Positions 7,411 to 15,897 are shown, counted from the first letter of the stretch. The stretch: DNA of 37,506 nt from Mesorhizobium sp. L2C084A000 (GCF_000502875.1 NZ_AYWX01000002.1:533539-571044), one strand, 5' to 3'. Numbers and translations are program-made. The notes: a model not told the origin generated them from the letters alone.

Positions 7411-8375
7411 TGCCGCGCATCGGCGAGGTCCAGGCTCCGGCAGCGACGCGTGACGCGCTCGCCCGTGGCCGGTTGCGGGCCTCGCTTGTGCCAGACCTGC
7501 TGGTCGAGGCGCGGCGCATCGTCAACACCGTGATCGCCGGCTGGCACGGCCGCCGCAAGCGCGGCATCGGCGAGAATTTCTGGCAGTTCCGGCCCTATGT
7601 CGAGGGCGATTCCTCGCGCATCGACTGGCGCCGCTCGGCCCGCGACGACCACACCTATGTGCGCGACCGCGAATGGGAAGCCGCCCATACCGTCTGGCTG
7701 TGGGCCGACCCCTCGCCGTCGATGCTCTACAAATCGACCGGCGCCAGCGTTTCCAAGCAATCGCGCGCGCTGGTGCTGGCGCTGGCCATGGCCGAGCTGT
7801 TGTCGCGCAGCGGCGAGCGCATCGCCTGGCCGGGCCTCACCGATCCGTTCACCGCCCGCAACGGCGCCGAACGCATCGCCGCCCAGTTGATGCATGCCGG
7901 CGATTTGCCGGCAAAACCCGATTTGTCCGATATCAGGCGCTTCTGCGACATCGTCATCGTCAGCGATTTCCTCGATCCCGTCGAAGAGACGATGGCCTGG
8001 CTCGACGTGCTGGCCCGCCACGGCGTACGTGCCCACCTGATCGAGGTCGCCGACCCGGCCGAGGAGACCTTCCCCTATGCTGGCCGAACCGAGTTCACCG
8101 ATCCTGAGACCGGCGACAAGCTGACCGCCGGCCGCGCCGAAATGCTGGGGGATGAGTATCGCCTGCTCTACGCCGCCCGACGCCACGAACTGGCAGCCTG
8201 GTGCAAACGGCTTGGCTGGAGCTTTACCGTCAACCACACCGATCGGCTGGCTTCCGACGCGCTGGTGCGGCTGCACATGGCGATGACCACTGATGGCCCC
8301 TCGGTCAGGCCGACCGCTGACGGTCGTGCCGGCACGATCGCCGGTGGCGATCGGCCAGGAAAGGCTGTCGCATGA
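7410..8375 (+). CDS. DUF58 domain-containing protein
   Basis: The 321-residue protein carries the DUF58 signature near residues 52-80 (GIGENFWQFRPYVEGDSSR, then IDWRRSARDD). It continues into a degenerate VWA-like fold with a DPSPS metal-site motif (about 100-104). DUF58 proteins are the usual partners of MoxR ATPases and are thought to be their clients or adaptors. No membrane segment is evident, so it is probably cytoplasmic. The ATG at 7410 overlaps the moxR stop by one base (TGATG), and its own TGA overlaps the next start (ATGA, 8372-8375), so the first three genes are translationally coupled. An adjacent in-frame TTG at 7407 is less likely. Confidence 0.92.
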   Translation: MPRIGEVQAPAATRDALARGRLRASLVPDLLVEARRIVNTVIAGWHGRRKRGIGENFWQFRPYVEGDSSRIDWRRSARDDHTYVRDREWEAAHTVWLWADPSPSMLYKSTGASVSKQSRALVLALAMAELLSRSGERIAWPGLTDPFTARNGAERIAAQLMHAGDLPAKPDLSDIRRFCDIVIVSDFLDPVEETMAWLDVLARHGVRAHLIEVADPAEETFPYAGRTEFTDPETGDKLTAGRAEMLGDEYRLLYAARRHELAAWCKRLGWSFTVNHTDRLASDALVRLHMAMTTDGPSVRPTADGRAGTIAGGDRPGKAVA

Positions 8376-11194
8376 GTTGGCTGCCGCTTTCCTTTGGCGC
8401 CCCCATGGTGCTGTGGGGCCTCCTGGCACTGCCGGTGATCTGGTGGCTGCTCAGGCTGACGCCGCCCAAGCCGCAGACCGAAATCTTCCCGCCGCTGAAG
8501 ATCCTGGCCCGCGTGCTGAAGCGCGAGGAGACGCCGCAGCAGAGTCCGTGGTGGCTGACGCTGCTCAGGCTCTTGATGGCGGCCCTCATCGTCGCCGCAT
8601 TGGCCGACCCGGTCTTCAATCCGCGCGAAAAGCTGCCGGCCGAGGGTGCAGCGCTTGCGCTCGTCATCGACAATGACTGGGCAAGTGCCGCCGACTGGGG
8701 CAAACGCGTCGCCACCGCCGAGCGGCTGATCAACGACGCCGGCTCCAACGGCGTGCCGGTCGTCATCGCCTTCACCGCCGAAAAGGCCAATGCCGAGATC
8801 GGGCCGTTCGATGCCGCCACCGCCCTTGACCGGCTGCGTGCCGCCAAGCCGCGGCCGATCCCGACCGACCGGCCCGCCGTCTATGCCCGCGTCGCCGGCG
8901 TGCTGGAGACCTTGCCCGGGGCCAGTGTCGCCGTGCTTGCCGACGGCCTGGCGGCAAAAGGCGATGAAGCCGCCTTCAACACACTTTTGTCGAAAAATGC
9001 CACCCGTGTCGTCTGGGCAACCGCAGACAGGCTGTCGCTGACCGGCCTGACCACCGCCGACAACCAGGTCGACGGCTTTGCACTGACCGCCATCCGCGCG
9101 CCGGGCGACCCTGCCCCGGCTCAGGTCACCGCCGGCGCCTTCGATGACAAGGGCCGCCGCATCGCCGATGCTACGCTGACCTTTTCGCCTGGCGAAACCA
9201 CCGCCACCGGCACCATGGCGGTGCCGTTCGAGCTGCGCAACGACTTCGCATCCATCGCGCTCGACGGCGAGCGGCAGGCCGGTGCGGTCCGCGTGCTCGA
9301 CGAAAGCTCCAAGCGGCGGCGCGTCGGTCTATTGTCGCAGGCCGAGGCCGACCAGGCACAGCCGCTTTTGTCGCCGCTCTACTACATCAGGCGGGCGCTG
9401 CAGCCATTCGCCGATCTGGTCGAACCCTCCAGCGCCGATCTTGCCGACGCCATCCCGCAGATCCTCGACCAGAAGCCCGCGATGATCGTCATGGCAGATA
9501 TCGGCACCATTCCCGGACAAGTCCGGCAGAGGCTTGTCGATTGGGTCGACAATGGCGGCACGCTGGTGCGTTTCGCCGGTTCGCGGCTGGCTACTGCGGG
9601 CGATGACGACGATCTGCTGCCGGTCCGCCTTCGCACCGGCGAGCGTTCGCTCGGCGGCGCGCTATCATGGACGTCGCCGCAGCCTGTCACCGAATTCCCC
9701 AAGGCCGGCCCGTTCGCCGATCTGGCGCCCCCGACCGAGGTCACCGTCAGCAGGCAGGTGCTGGCCGAGCCGACACCCGATATCGTCGAGCGCACCTGGG
9801 CGGCCCTTGCCGACGGCACGCCGTTGGTCACCGGACTGAAGAAAGGCAAGGGCACGCTGGTGCTGTTCCACGTCACCCCTGAGGCAACCTGGTCGAACCT
9901 GCCGATCTCTGGCAGCTTCGTCGAGATGCTGCGCCGCATCGTGCAGCTGTCGCGCAACCAGGGCGCGGCCATCGCCAATGCCGAAGCCGCCGCGGCGTCG
10001 CTGGCGCCCTATCGCATGATTGCAGCCGACGGCTCGCTGGTGCCGCCGACGCCGGACGCGCGGCCGCTTGTACCGGGCGCTGGCGCGCTGCCGGTGACTT
10101 TTGAAAACCCGCCCGGTCTCTATGGTTCCGAGACGGGTGTATTTGCCCACAATCTGCTGGAAACCGACAGCAAGTTGGCGCCCCTGGTGCGCCCGCGAAT
10201 CACTGTTCCAGTCACCTCGATCCAGTATGCCTTTGACGAATCGCGCAATTTGAAAGGCACGCTGGTCGCGGCCGCCCTGGTGCTGATGCTGCTTGATACG
10301 CTGGCGGTGTTCTGGATGGGTGGCCTGTTTTCACGCCGGCCGCGCCGCGCCGGTGCCGTGACAAGCGCCGCCGTCGTCCTGATTGCGCTCGGTGCCTTGT
10401 TCGGTCATGCCGACCTTGCCCGCGCCGACGACGCCAAGCCGGGTGACGAAATTGCCATCGAGGCGATTTCGAAGACCCGCATCGCCTATGTGCTGACCGG
10501 CGTGCCGGGCGACGATTCGATCAGCCGCGCCGGGCTCGAGGGCCTGACGCGCTTTCTGGTCGAGAAGACGGCACTGGAACCGGGCGAGCCGGCCGGCGTC
10601 GACATCTCGAGGGACGAGTTGTCGTTCTATCCGCTGATCTACTGGCCGATCGATCCGGCCGCACCGATGCCCAGCCAGGCCGCGATCGCCCGCGTCGACG
10701 CCTATATGCAGCAAGGCGGCACGGTGCTGTTCGACACCCGCGACCAGTTCGCCAACGGCATCGGCGCCGATTCGACCAGCCCGGCGACGGAGCGGCTGCG
10801 CGACATCCTCGGCAACCTCAACGTGCCGCCGCTGGAACCGGTACCGTCCGACCACGTGCTGACCAAATCCTTCTTCATCCTGCCCGAATTCCCCGGCCGC
10901 TTCGCCGGCAGCCCGCTCTGGGTCGAGGCCTCGCTCGACGCCAGCAACGCCGAGAACCGGCCGGTGCGCACCGGCGATGGCGTCTCGCCGATCATGATCA
11001 CTGCCAATGATTTCGCTGGCGCCTGGGCGGTCGACGAGAACGGCGATGCGCTGCTTCCGACCGTGCCGGCAGACCCGATGCAGCGCATCTACGCGCTGCG
11101 CGCCGGCGTCAACATCATGATGTACATGCTGACCGGCAACTACAAATCCGACCAGGTGCACGTGCCCATCCTGCTCGAACGGCTGGGGCAGTAA
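8372..11194 (+). CDS. DUF4159 membrane protein with BatA-like N-terminus
   Basis: The 940-residue inner-membrane protein has two N-terminal hydrophobic helices (about 8-28 and 62-84), matching the BatA-type membrane anchor. A long extracytoplasmic segment with degenerate VWA-like character follows. Two more membrane helices (about 628-650 and 660-677) precede a DUF4159 domain (about 695-940). That domain contains YVLTGVPGDDSISRAGLEGL, the FYPLIYWPID block and GGTVLFDTRDQ. The family is uncharacterised; the fold resembles a class I glutamine-amidotransferase-like domain lacking an obvious catalytic Cys (inference). The start overlaps DUF58 by 4 nt. It probably forms a membrane complex with the downstream VWA-like protein, served by MoxR. 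Confidence 0.9.
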   Translation: MSWLPLSFGAPMVLWGLLALPVIWWLLRLTPPKPQTEIFPPLKILARVLKREETPQQSPWWLTLLRLLMAALIVAALADPVFNPREKLPAEGAALALVIDNDWASAADWGKRVATAERLINDAGSNGVPVVIAFTAEKANAEIGPFDAATALDRLRAAKPRPIPTDRPAVYARVAGVLETLPGASVAVLADGLAAKGDEAAFNTLLSKNATRVVWATADRLSLTGLTTADNQVDGFALTAIRAPGDPAPAQVTAGAFDDKGRRIADATLTFSPGETTATGTMAVPFELRNDFASIALDGERQAGAVRVLDESSKRRRVGLLSQAEADQAQPLLSPLYYIRRALQPFADLVEPSSADLADAIPQILDQKPAMIVMADIGTIPGQVRQRLVDWVDNGGTLVRFAGSRLATAGDDDDLLPVRLRTGERSLGGALSWTSPQPVTEFPKAGPFADLAPPTEVTVSRQVLAEPTPDIVERTWAALADGTPLVTGLKKGKGTLVLFHVTPEATWSNLPISGSFVEMLRRIVQLSRNQGAAIANAEAAAASLAPYRMIAADGSLVPPTPDARPLVPGAGALPVTFENPPGLYGSETGVFAHNLLETDSKLAPLVRPRITVPVTSIQYAFDESRNLKGTLVAAALVLMLLDTLAVFWMGGLFSRRPRRAGAVTSAAVVLIALGALFGHADLARADDAKPGDEIAIEAISKTRIAYVLTGVPGDDSISRAGLEGLTRFLVEKTALEPGEPAGVDISRDELSFYPLIYWPIDPAAPMPSQAAIARVDAYMQQGGTVLFDTRDQFANGIGADSTSPATERLRDILGNLNVPPLEPVPSDHVLTKSFFILPEFPGRFAGSPLWVEASLDASNAENRPVRTGDGVSPIMITANDFAGAWAVDENGDALLPTVPADPMQRIYALRAGVNIMMYMLTGNYKSDQVHVPILLERLGQ

Positions 11195-11229
11195 GATGAG
11201 TTTGTTTGGTGCCCTCCGGTCTCGGATAA

Positions 11230-11252
11230 ACCCTCCCCACAAAGGGGAGGGT
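11230..11252 (+). promoter_or_regulatory. Hairpin enclosing the ribosome binding site of the fourth MoxR-operon gene
   Basis: A perfect 9-bp inverted repeat ACCCTCCCC (11230-11238) / GGGGAGGGT (11244-11252) has a 5-nt loop ACAAA. The 3' arm contains the only Shine-Dalgarno sequence (GGGGAGGG) for the ATG at 11258, so the folded RNA would hide it. It lies in the only non-overlapping junction of the operon. It may also be a short rhizobial intergenic repeat; CCCTCCCC hairpins are common in these genomes. Lack of a T-tract argues against a terminator. Confidence 0.65.
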
Positions 11253-11257
11253 AAGGG

Positions 11258-13336
11258 ATGAACTGGTCGATCTCCTTCGAACCGCTGATCTCCTGGCCCC
11301 TGCTGGCCTTGGCGCTGGTGCCGCTGGCGCTGCTGGCGCTTGTCGGCCTGTGGTTTCGCCAGCGCGGCTCGGTCTTCCGCTTCGTCGCCCTTCTGGCGCT
11401 CGCCGCCGCCCTGTTCAACCCGGTGTTCCTCAACGAGGAGCGCGAGCCGCTGAAAAGCGTCGTCGCGCTGATTGTCGACCGTAGCCAGAGCCAGGATATC
11501 GGCGACCGCACCAAGCAGACCGACGAGGCACTGGCCGGGCTGCAGCAGCGTCTTGGCCGCTTCAAGCAGTTCGACGTGCGCGTCGTCGAAGCGGGTAAAT
11601 CCGAAGCCGCCGAGGAGCGCACCGAGACACGGCTGTTCGGCGCGCTCGAGGGCGCCTTCCGCGACGTGCCGCCGTCGCGCATCGGCGGCGCCATCATGAT
11701 CACCGACGGCGAGGTCCATGACGCCCCCCCGGCCGCGCCCGATTTCAACGCCCCGCTGCATGCCCTGATCACCGGCAACGACCACGAAAAGGACCGCCGC
11801 ATCCGCTTCGAGAACGCGCCGCGCTTCGGCCTTGTCGGCAAGCCGCTCGACATGACCTACCGCGTCATCTCGACCGAAAACGAGACCGGCCCGGTCGATG
11901 TGCGCGTCTCGGTCAATGGCGAACAGGTCGCGGTCGAGCACGCCACCGTTGGCCAGGCGATGCCGCTGCAGGTGACCATTCCGGGTGCCGGGCGCAACAT
12001 CGTCGAACTCGCCATCGACCGCGAACCGGGCGAACTGACCGACACCAACAACCGCGCCATCGCGCTCATCGACGGCATTCGCGAGAATCTGCGCGTGCTG
12101 CTCGTCTCCGGCGAGCCGCATGCCGGCGAACGCACCTGGCGCAACCTGCTGAAATCCGACGCCTCGGTCGATCTCGTCCATTTCACCATCCTGCGGCCGC
12201 CGGAAAAGCAGGACGGCACGCCGATCAACGAATTGTCGCTGATCGCCTTCCCGACCCGCGAACTGTTCGTCGAGAAGATCAAGGATTTCGACCTCATCAT
12301 TTTCGACCGCTACCAGCACCGCGACGTGCTGCCGATCCTCTATTACGACTACATCTCCGAATATGTCGAAAAGGGCGGCGCGCTGCTGATCGCGGCCGGC
12401 CCCGAATATGCCGGCGAAAGCTCGATCGCGCGCACGCCGCTGATGTCCGCCCTGCCGGCGATGCCGACCGGCGAGGTGGTCGACAAGGCCTTCTATCCGC
12501 GCCTCACCGAACTCGGCCAGCGCCACCCGGTGACGCGTGGGCTGGATGGCTCCGCCACCGAGCCGCCGCACTGGAGCCGCTGGTTCCGCACCATCGGCGT
12601 GCAGAACCCCGAAGGCGCAGTGGTGATGAAGGGCGCCGACAACCGGCCGCTGCTGTTGCTCGACCGCAAGGGCGAAGGCCGCGTCGGCATGCTGCTGTCC
12701 GATCAGGGCTGGCTGTGGGCGCGCGGCTTCGAGGGCGGCGGCCCGCATGTCCAGCTCTACCGGCGCATCGCCCACTGGCTGATGAAGGAGCCTGAGCTCG
12801 AGGAAGAGCGGCTGACCGCCGACGGCCGTGGCATGGTGCTGGAAATCCGCCGCCAGACGATGGCCGACGATCCCGGCCCCGCGCAGATCATCACCCCGTC
12901 CGGCAAGACCTTGACCGTCAAGCTCGATAAATCCGAGCCCGGGGTCTTCCTCGGCAGCGTCGAGACCAGCGAGATCGGCCTCTATCAGGTCGCCAATGGC
13001 GACCTCACCGCGCTCGCCCATGTCGGGCCGGTCAACGCACCGGAATTCGCCGACGTCATTTCCACCGAAAGCCGGCTGAAGGCGCCGGCTGAAGCCACCG
13101 GCGGCAGCGTGCGCCGGCTGGCGTCGTCCACAGCCCTTGGCAGCGACGTGACGCTGCCCTCCATCGTGCCGGTGCGCTCGGCTGGCGCCGCGTCCGGCAA
13201 CGACTGGATCGGACTGCGCACCACGGACGACAGCGTGCTCAAGGCCGTCTCGCGCGTGCCGCTGTTCGGCGGCTTCCTCGGCCTCGGCCTGCTGCTTCTG
13301 GCAATGGGTTCGATGTGGTACCGCGAAGGACGGTAG
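11258..13336 (+). CDS. Membrane protein with VWA-like and amidotransferase-like regions (MoxR operon)
   Basis: The 692-residue product has two N-terminal membrane helices (about 12-34 and 38-56). A VWA-like beginning follows, VALIVDRSQSQD, whose D74-x-S76-x-S78 resembles a MIDAS metal site. A central Ig-like or amidotransferase-like region comes next, and a final helix (about 664-684) precedes WYREGR. Annotation pipelines often call such proteins glutamine amidotransferase-like; I see no Cys-His-Glu triad, so enzymatic activity is doubtful. The bulk should lie in the periplasm. It is last in the MoxR-DUF58-DUF4159 operon, after a 63-nt gap whose hairpin includes its SD. The stop lies 2 nt from the convergent clpS stop, with no terminator between. 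Confidence 0.88.
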   Translation: MNWSISFEPLISWPLLALALVPLALLALVGLWFRQRGSVFRFVALLALAAALFNPVFLNEEREPLKSVVALIVDRSQSQDIGDRTKQTDEALAGLQQRLGRFKQFDVRVVEAGKSEAAEERTETRLFGALEGAFRDVPPSRIGGAIMITDGEVHDAPPAAPDFNAPLHALITGNDHEKDRRIRFENAPRFGLVGKPLDMTYRVISTENETGPVDVRVSVNGEQVAVEHATVGQAMPLQVTIPGAGRNIVELAIDREPGELTDTNNRAIALIDGIRENLRVLLVSGEPHAGERTWRNLLKSDASVDLVHFTILRPPEKQDGTPINELSLIAFPTRELFVEKIKDFDLIIFDRYQHRDVLPILYYDYISEYVEKGGALLIAAGPEYAGESSIARTPLMSALPAMPTGEVVDKAFYPRLTELGQRHPVTRGLDGSATEPPHWSRWFRTIGVQNPEGAVVMKGADNRPLLLLDRKGEGRVGMLLSDQGWLWARGFEGGGPHVQLYRRIAHWLMKEPELEEERLTADGRGMVLEIRRQTMADDPGPAQIITPSGKTLTVKLDKSEPGVFLGSVETSEIGLYQVANGDLTALAHVGPVNAPEFADVISTESRLKAPAEATGGSVRRLASSTALGSDVTLPSIVPVRSAGAASGNDWIGLRTTDDSVLKAVSRVPLFGGFLGLGLLLLAMGSMWYREGR

Positions 13337-13338
13337 GG

Positions 13339-13644
13339 CTACTCTTCCGGCTCCGTCGTGAACATCAGCGGATAGCCCTTGGCCTTGCCGGCATCGGTGG
13401 CACGCGTCGCCTTGGTCTCGGCGACATCCCTGGTGAACACGGCGACGACGCAGACGCCACGCCGATGCGCGGTGATCATCACCCGATGCGCCTGGTCTTC
13501 GCTGAGTTTGAACTCGCCCTTCAGCACCGTCACCACGAACTCGCGCGGCGTGAAATCGTCGTTGATGAGGATGACCTTGTAGAGCTTTGGCCGTTCGACC
13601 TGCGGCTTGACCTGGACGCGCGGTTTTGTGGTGATTTCAGGCAT
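13339..13644 (-). CDS. clpS: ATP-dependent Clp protease adaptor ClpS (ClpS2 type)
   Basis: ClpS binds N-degron substrates and delivers them to ClpAP. The 101-residue product has VILINDDFTPREFV with Asn28, Asp29 and Asp30. His60 lies 32 residues after Asn28, the same spacing as the E. coli alpha-amino-binding pair Asn34/His66. The motif AETKATRATDAGKAKGYPLM and the C-terminus FTTEPEE match the second ClpS paralogue of rhizobia (ClpS2) rather than ClpS1, so a clpS1-clpA pair should exist elsewhere. ATG 13644 is chosen because family similarity begins there; the frame runs on upstream without sense, and its SD is weak. Confidence 0.92.
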   Translation of the reverse strand: MPEITTKPRVQVKPQVERPKLYKVILINDDFTPREFVVTVLKGEFKLSEDQAHRVMITAHRRGVCVVAVFTRDVAETKATRATDAGKAKGYPLMFTTEPEE

Positions 13645-13771
13645 TGGAACCGACCATTTGCGTAAGCGACCTTCGCCATTCTGGCACCAGCGAAAGCAGC
13701 CGTCTATTTTGATCAACGCCGCAAGCCGGGCGCGGCTATTCACACCTATGTGGGAAAGTGTCGTTTGCCGT

Positions 13772-14137
13772 TCAACGGCCCTGGCGACCGAACATCCGAC
13801 GGCTTGGAATCTGCCGCGCGGTCGTGGCGGACGGCATATCGGGGCGAAAGCGGTTTCCACCGGCATCCGCCCGGCGTTCCAGCCAGGTCGCGATCGGCCA
13901 CGCGGCGACGCAGATCAGCGTCGCGCCGGTCAGCACGACCAGCAGCCAGGTCTGTGCCGGCGTGATGTAGTCCCAGCTGGTGGAAATCGCCGGCGCGAAC
14001 AGCGAAGGCTCGGTGCGTCCGGTGGCCGGATCGGGCACCGGGCTGGCGGTGAACAGGATCAGCACCCTGGCGACGCCGGTGGCAACCAGGCCGCCGATCA
14101 CCATCGAGCGCAAAATGGACGAAAGCCGCTTCTTCAT
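13772..14137 (-). CDS. Small two-helix membrane protein, function unknown
   Basis: I do not recognise the family. The 121-residue product starts MKKRLSSILRS and has two hydrophobic helices (about 11-30 and 61-82). A proline- and threonine-containing loop separates them (PVPDPATGRTEPSLFAPA), and the C-terminal tail is basic (RRMFGRQGR). The loop would face the periplasm under the positive-inside rule. ATG 14137 is set by an AGGA about 8 nt upstream. It is 127 nt upstream of clpS on the same strand; that gap has a GCCGC/GCGGC hairpin but no clear promoter. Translation looks real from the start signal and the membrane topology. Confidence 0.6.
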   Translation of the reverse strand: MKKRLSSILRSMVIGGLVATGVARVLILFTASPVPDPATGRTEPSLFAPAISTSWDYITPAQTWLLVVLTGATLICVAAWPIATWLERRADAGGNRFRPDMPSATTARQIPSRRMFGRQGR

Positions 14138-14283
14138 GCGGATTGTCCTACACGGTCGGCGTTGCAAACGGGTTAAGTGTCAGTCGAGGCGGAAGCTGCC
14201 GGTGCCAGACTTCGTCAAGATCAGTTGAACCCATCGACCCGCTTCATCGCCAACGTCAGGGCTTCAGCGGTTCGGACAGGAAG

Positions 14284-14319
14284 AAGGCCGCTCCAGCCGA
14301 AACCAGCTGGAGCGGCCTT
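14284..14319 (-). terminator. Terminator-like hairpin after the Ala/Lys-rich protein gene
   Basis: A perfect 14-bp stem, AAGGCCGCTCCAGC (14284-14297) and its complement (14306-14319), encloses an 8-nt loop. On the minus strand it lies 33 nt past the stop codon at 14353 and is followed by CTTCCTG, a weak pyrimidine tail. The stem is strong enough to stop or stabilise the transcript. Confidence 0.65.
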
Positions 14320-14352
14320 GGTCAACAGGCCGGCATTTTGCGCCGGACCTTA

Positions 14353-14586
14353 TTAGGTCTTCGGGGCGTCCTTCTTGACGGCCTTCTCGGCAGCCTTCTT
14401 GTGCTTCTTGACGGTCTTCTTGACGACCTTCTTCGGAGCAGCCTTGGCCGGAGCGGCAGTCGCCGGAGCGGTGGTCGTCGAAGCAGCCGGAGCAGCGGTC
14501 GTGGTGGCGGCGGCGTTGCCGAGAGCCGGCATCGCGAAGGCGAGAGCGACGGCGAGACCCGTTGCGGAGAGGATGGACTTTTTCAT
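14353..14586 (-). CDS. Exported Ala/Lys-rich small protein
   Basis: The 77-residue product begins with a signal peptide, MKKSILSATGLAVALAFAMP, with a probable cleavage after ALGNA near residue 25. A low-complexity Ala/Thr/Pro stretch follows (26-48), then a Lys-rich tail of VKK/HKK/AVKK repeats (52-75). The mature part is strongly basic and should be disordered, like histone-H1-type tails or polyanion-binding periplasmic peptides. That comparison is by composition only. The SD AAGGA sits 9 nt before ATG 14586. A strong hairpin terminates it (14284-14319). Similar short alanine/lysine exported proteins are frequent in rhizobia, with no assigned function. Confidence 0.75.
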   Translation of the reverse strand: MKKSILSATGLAVALAFAMPALGNAAATTTAAPAASTTTAPATAAPAKAAPKKVVKKTVKKHKKAAEKAVKKDAPKT

Positions 14587-14625
14587 GGCTTCGTTTCCTT
14601 TTTATGCGGGCCAAGTTTCGGAGTG

Positions 14626-14928
14626 TTACTGAACCGGGTCGTTCGGCGTCACTCCAAGCAGCTTCAAAGCACTGGCGAGCATCCGGATGCCCTGCGCCTG
14701 TTTCTTGGCGGCGCAGTACCGGTTGCCCTTTCTCTGAAGTGCCTTTGCCGCGGTGACCTGCGTTGCCGTGGCATGGGTTTCGAGGGCTTCATCAAATTGG
14801 TGGCTAAGATTGGCGCACCGTTCGCTCCGGGTTGTGAGCGTCACCTTTGCGTCCGATTGTCCGACAGCGGCAGTGACCAGGCAGAAGCCCAGCAACGCAC
14901 CCAACAAACTGATCGACAACCTTGGCAT
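14626..14928 (-). CDS. Exported hypothetical protein with two Cys (100 aa)
   Basis: I do not recognise the family. From ATG 14928 the product begins MPRLSISLLGALLGFCLVTA, a clear signal peptide with likely cleavage near AVGQSDA. A helical domain of about 75 residues follows, with Cys at RCANLSH and RYCAAKK, suggesting one disulfide in the periplasm. The motif spacing (Cys, helix, K-x-R/G-N-R-Y-C, helix LASALKLLG) is that of small helical secreted proteins. A longer frame from GTG 14982 would place the signal peptide internally and is less likely. The SD is weak. It faces the two-component operon head to head and shares a 252-nt intergenic region with it. Confidence 0.6.
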   Translation of the reverse strand: MPRLSISLLGALLGFCLVTAAVGQSDAKVTLTTRSERCANLSHQFDEALETHATATQVTAAKALQRKGNRYCAAKKQAQGIRMLASALKLLGVTPNDPVQ

Positions 14929-15123
14929 CGGTTTATCCGTAAACCCGGAGACTAGCGTCGCAGCCGATGACCTGACCGCCACGAGATCAGTTATGCCCTT
15001 GAAATTTTTCAGGAGTTTTTCTGAACTGTAGAATTTTGTTTCTGGATTGTGTCTGAGAAAGCCGGTGTGAACCCGTCATAGCCACTGGCCAACATATGGC
15101 CTGAATTCTATCGTGTGGGTTGC

Positions 15124-15164
15124 GACAGAAGGGCTTGGCAATCAAAGACAGAAGGGCTTGGCAA
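15124..15164. repeat. Tandem 18-bp direct repeat before the response-regulator gene
   Basis: The sequence GACAGAAGGGCTTGGCAA occurs at 15124-15141 and again at 15147-15164, a 23-bp period. A degraded third start (GACAGGGCT) lies at 15169. The array ends only 16 nt before the GTG start at 15181. OmpR-type regulators bind paired direct repeats, so it could be an autoregulatory site; a replication-slippage duplication is the alternative. A GGCCA/TGGCC dyad lies just upstream at 15087-15101. Confidence 0.7.
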
Positions 15165-15180
15165 CAATGACAGGGCTGCT

Positions 15181-15897
15181 GTGAAATCCGACGCACACAT
15201 ACTGATCGTCGACGACGACAAGGGTATCCGCGACCTGCTGCAGGAATTCTTCCAGAAACGGGGCCTGCACACCTCGGTTGCCGCCGACGGCATCGAGATG
15301 GAGACCATCCTGCGGCGCGTCCAGGTGGACCTCATCGTCCTCGACGTGATGCTGCCCGGCAAGAGCGGGCTGGAGCTGTGCCGCGACCTGCGCGCCCAGT
15401 ATTCGACGCCGATCATCATGCTGACCGCCGTCACCGAGACGACCGACCGCGTCGTCGGCCTGGAAATGGGCGCCGACGACTATGTGCCCAAACCCTTCGA
15501 CCCGCGCGAGCTTTTGGCGCGTATCCGCGCCGTGCTCAGGCGCAATGGCGCCGCCGAGCCGAAGCGCGCCACCACCAAGCAGATCTACCGCTTCGCCGGC
15601 TGGACGATGGATTGTGCTCGGCGCCGGCTGATCGCACCCGACGATGTCAGGGTCGAACTGACCATGGCCGAATTCAATCTGCTGCAGACCTTCGTCAAGA
15701 GCGCGCAGCGCGTGCTGACCCGCGACCAGCTCATCGAGCTGTCCGGCGGCGACAGCGACTATTCCTTCGACCGCAGCATCGACATCCTGGTCAGCCGGCT
15801 GCGACGCAAGATGGAGGATGACCCGAAGACGCCCAAGCTGATCCTGACCGTACGCAGCGGCGGCTACCAGTTCCTGCCCGAGACGACCTCCGAATGA
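15181..15897 (+). CDS. OmpR-family response regulator
   Basis: The 238-residue DNA-binding regulator has a receiver domain (about 5-120) with acidic pocket Asp11/Asp12, phospho-acceptor Asp55 in IVLDVMLPG, Thr82 and Lys104 in YVPKPF. A winged-helix output domain (about 138-232) includes LTMAEFNLLQTFV and IDILVSRLRRKMEDD. The start chosen is GTG 15181, because the receiver strand HILIVDDD follows at the proper distance. Frames opening at 15115 would translate the tandem repeats. An ATG at 15167 is out of frame and stops after five codons. The gene overlaps the histidine kinase by ATGA (15894-15897). The stimulus and regulon are unknown. Confidence 0.9.
   Translation: MKSDAHILIVDDDKGIRDLLQEFFQKRGLHTSVAADGIEMETILRRVQVDLIVLDVMLPGKSGLELCRDLRAQYSTPIIMLTAVTETTDRVVGLEMGADDYVPKPFDPRELLARIRAVLRRNGAAEPKRATTKQIYRFAGWTMDCARRRLIAPDDVRVELTMAEFNLLQTFVKSAQRVLTRDQLIELSGGDSDYSFDRSIDILVSRLRRKMEDDPKTPKLILTVRSGGYQFLPETTSE

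Noticed and set aside
10331..13021. 896-residue minus-strand ORF opposite the MoxR operon
   Set aside because: It is a GC-rich antisense shadow: Arg/Gly/Asp/Ala/Val-rich low-information sequence, no SD, and it spans two real genes whose motifs are clear on the plus strand.
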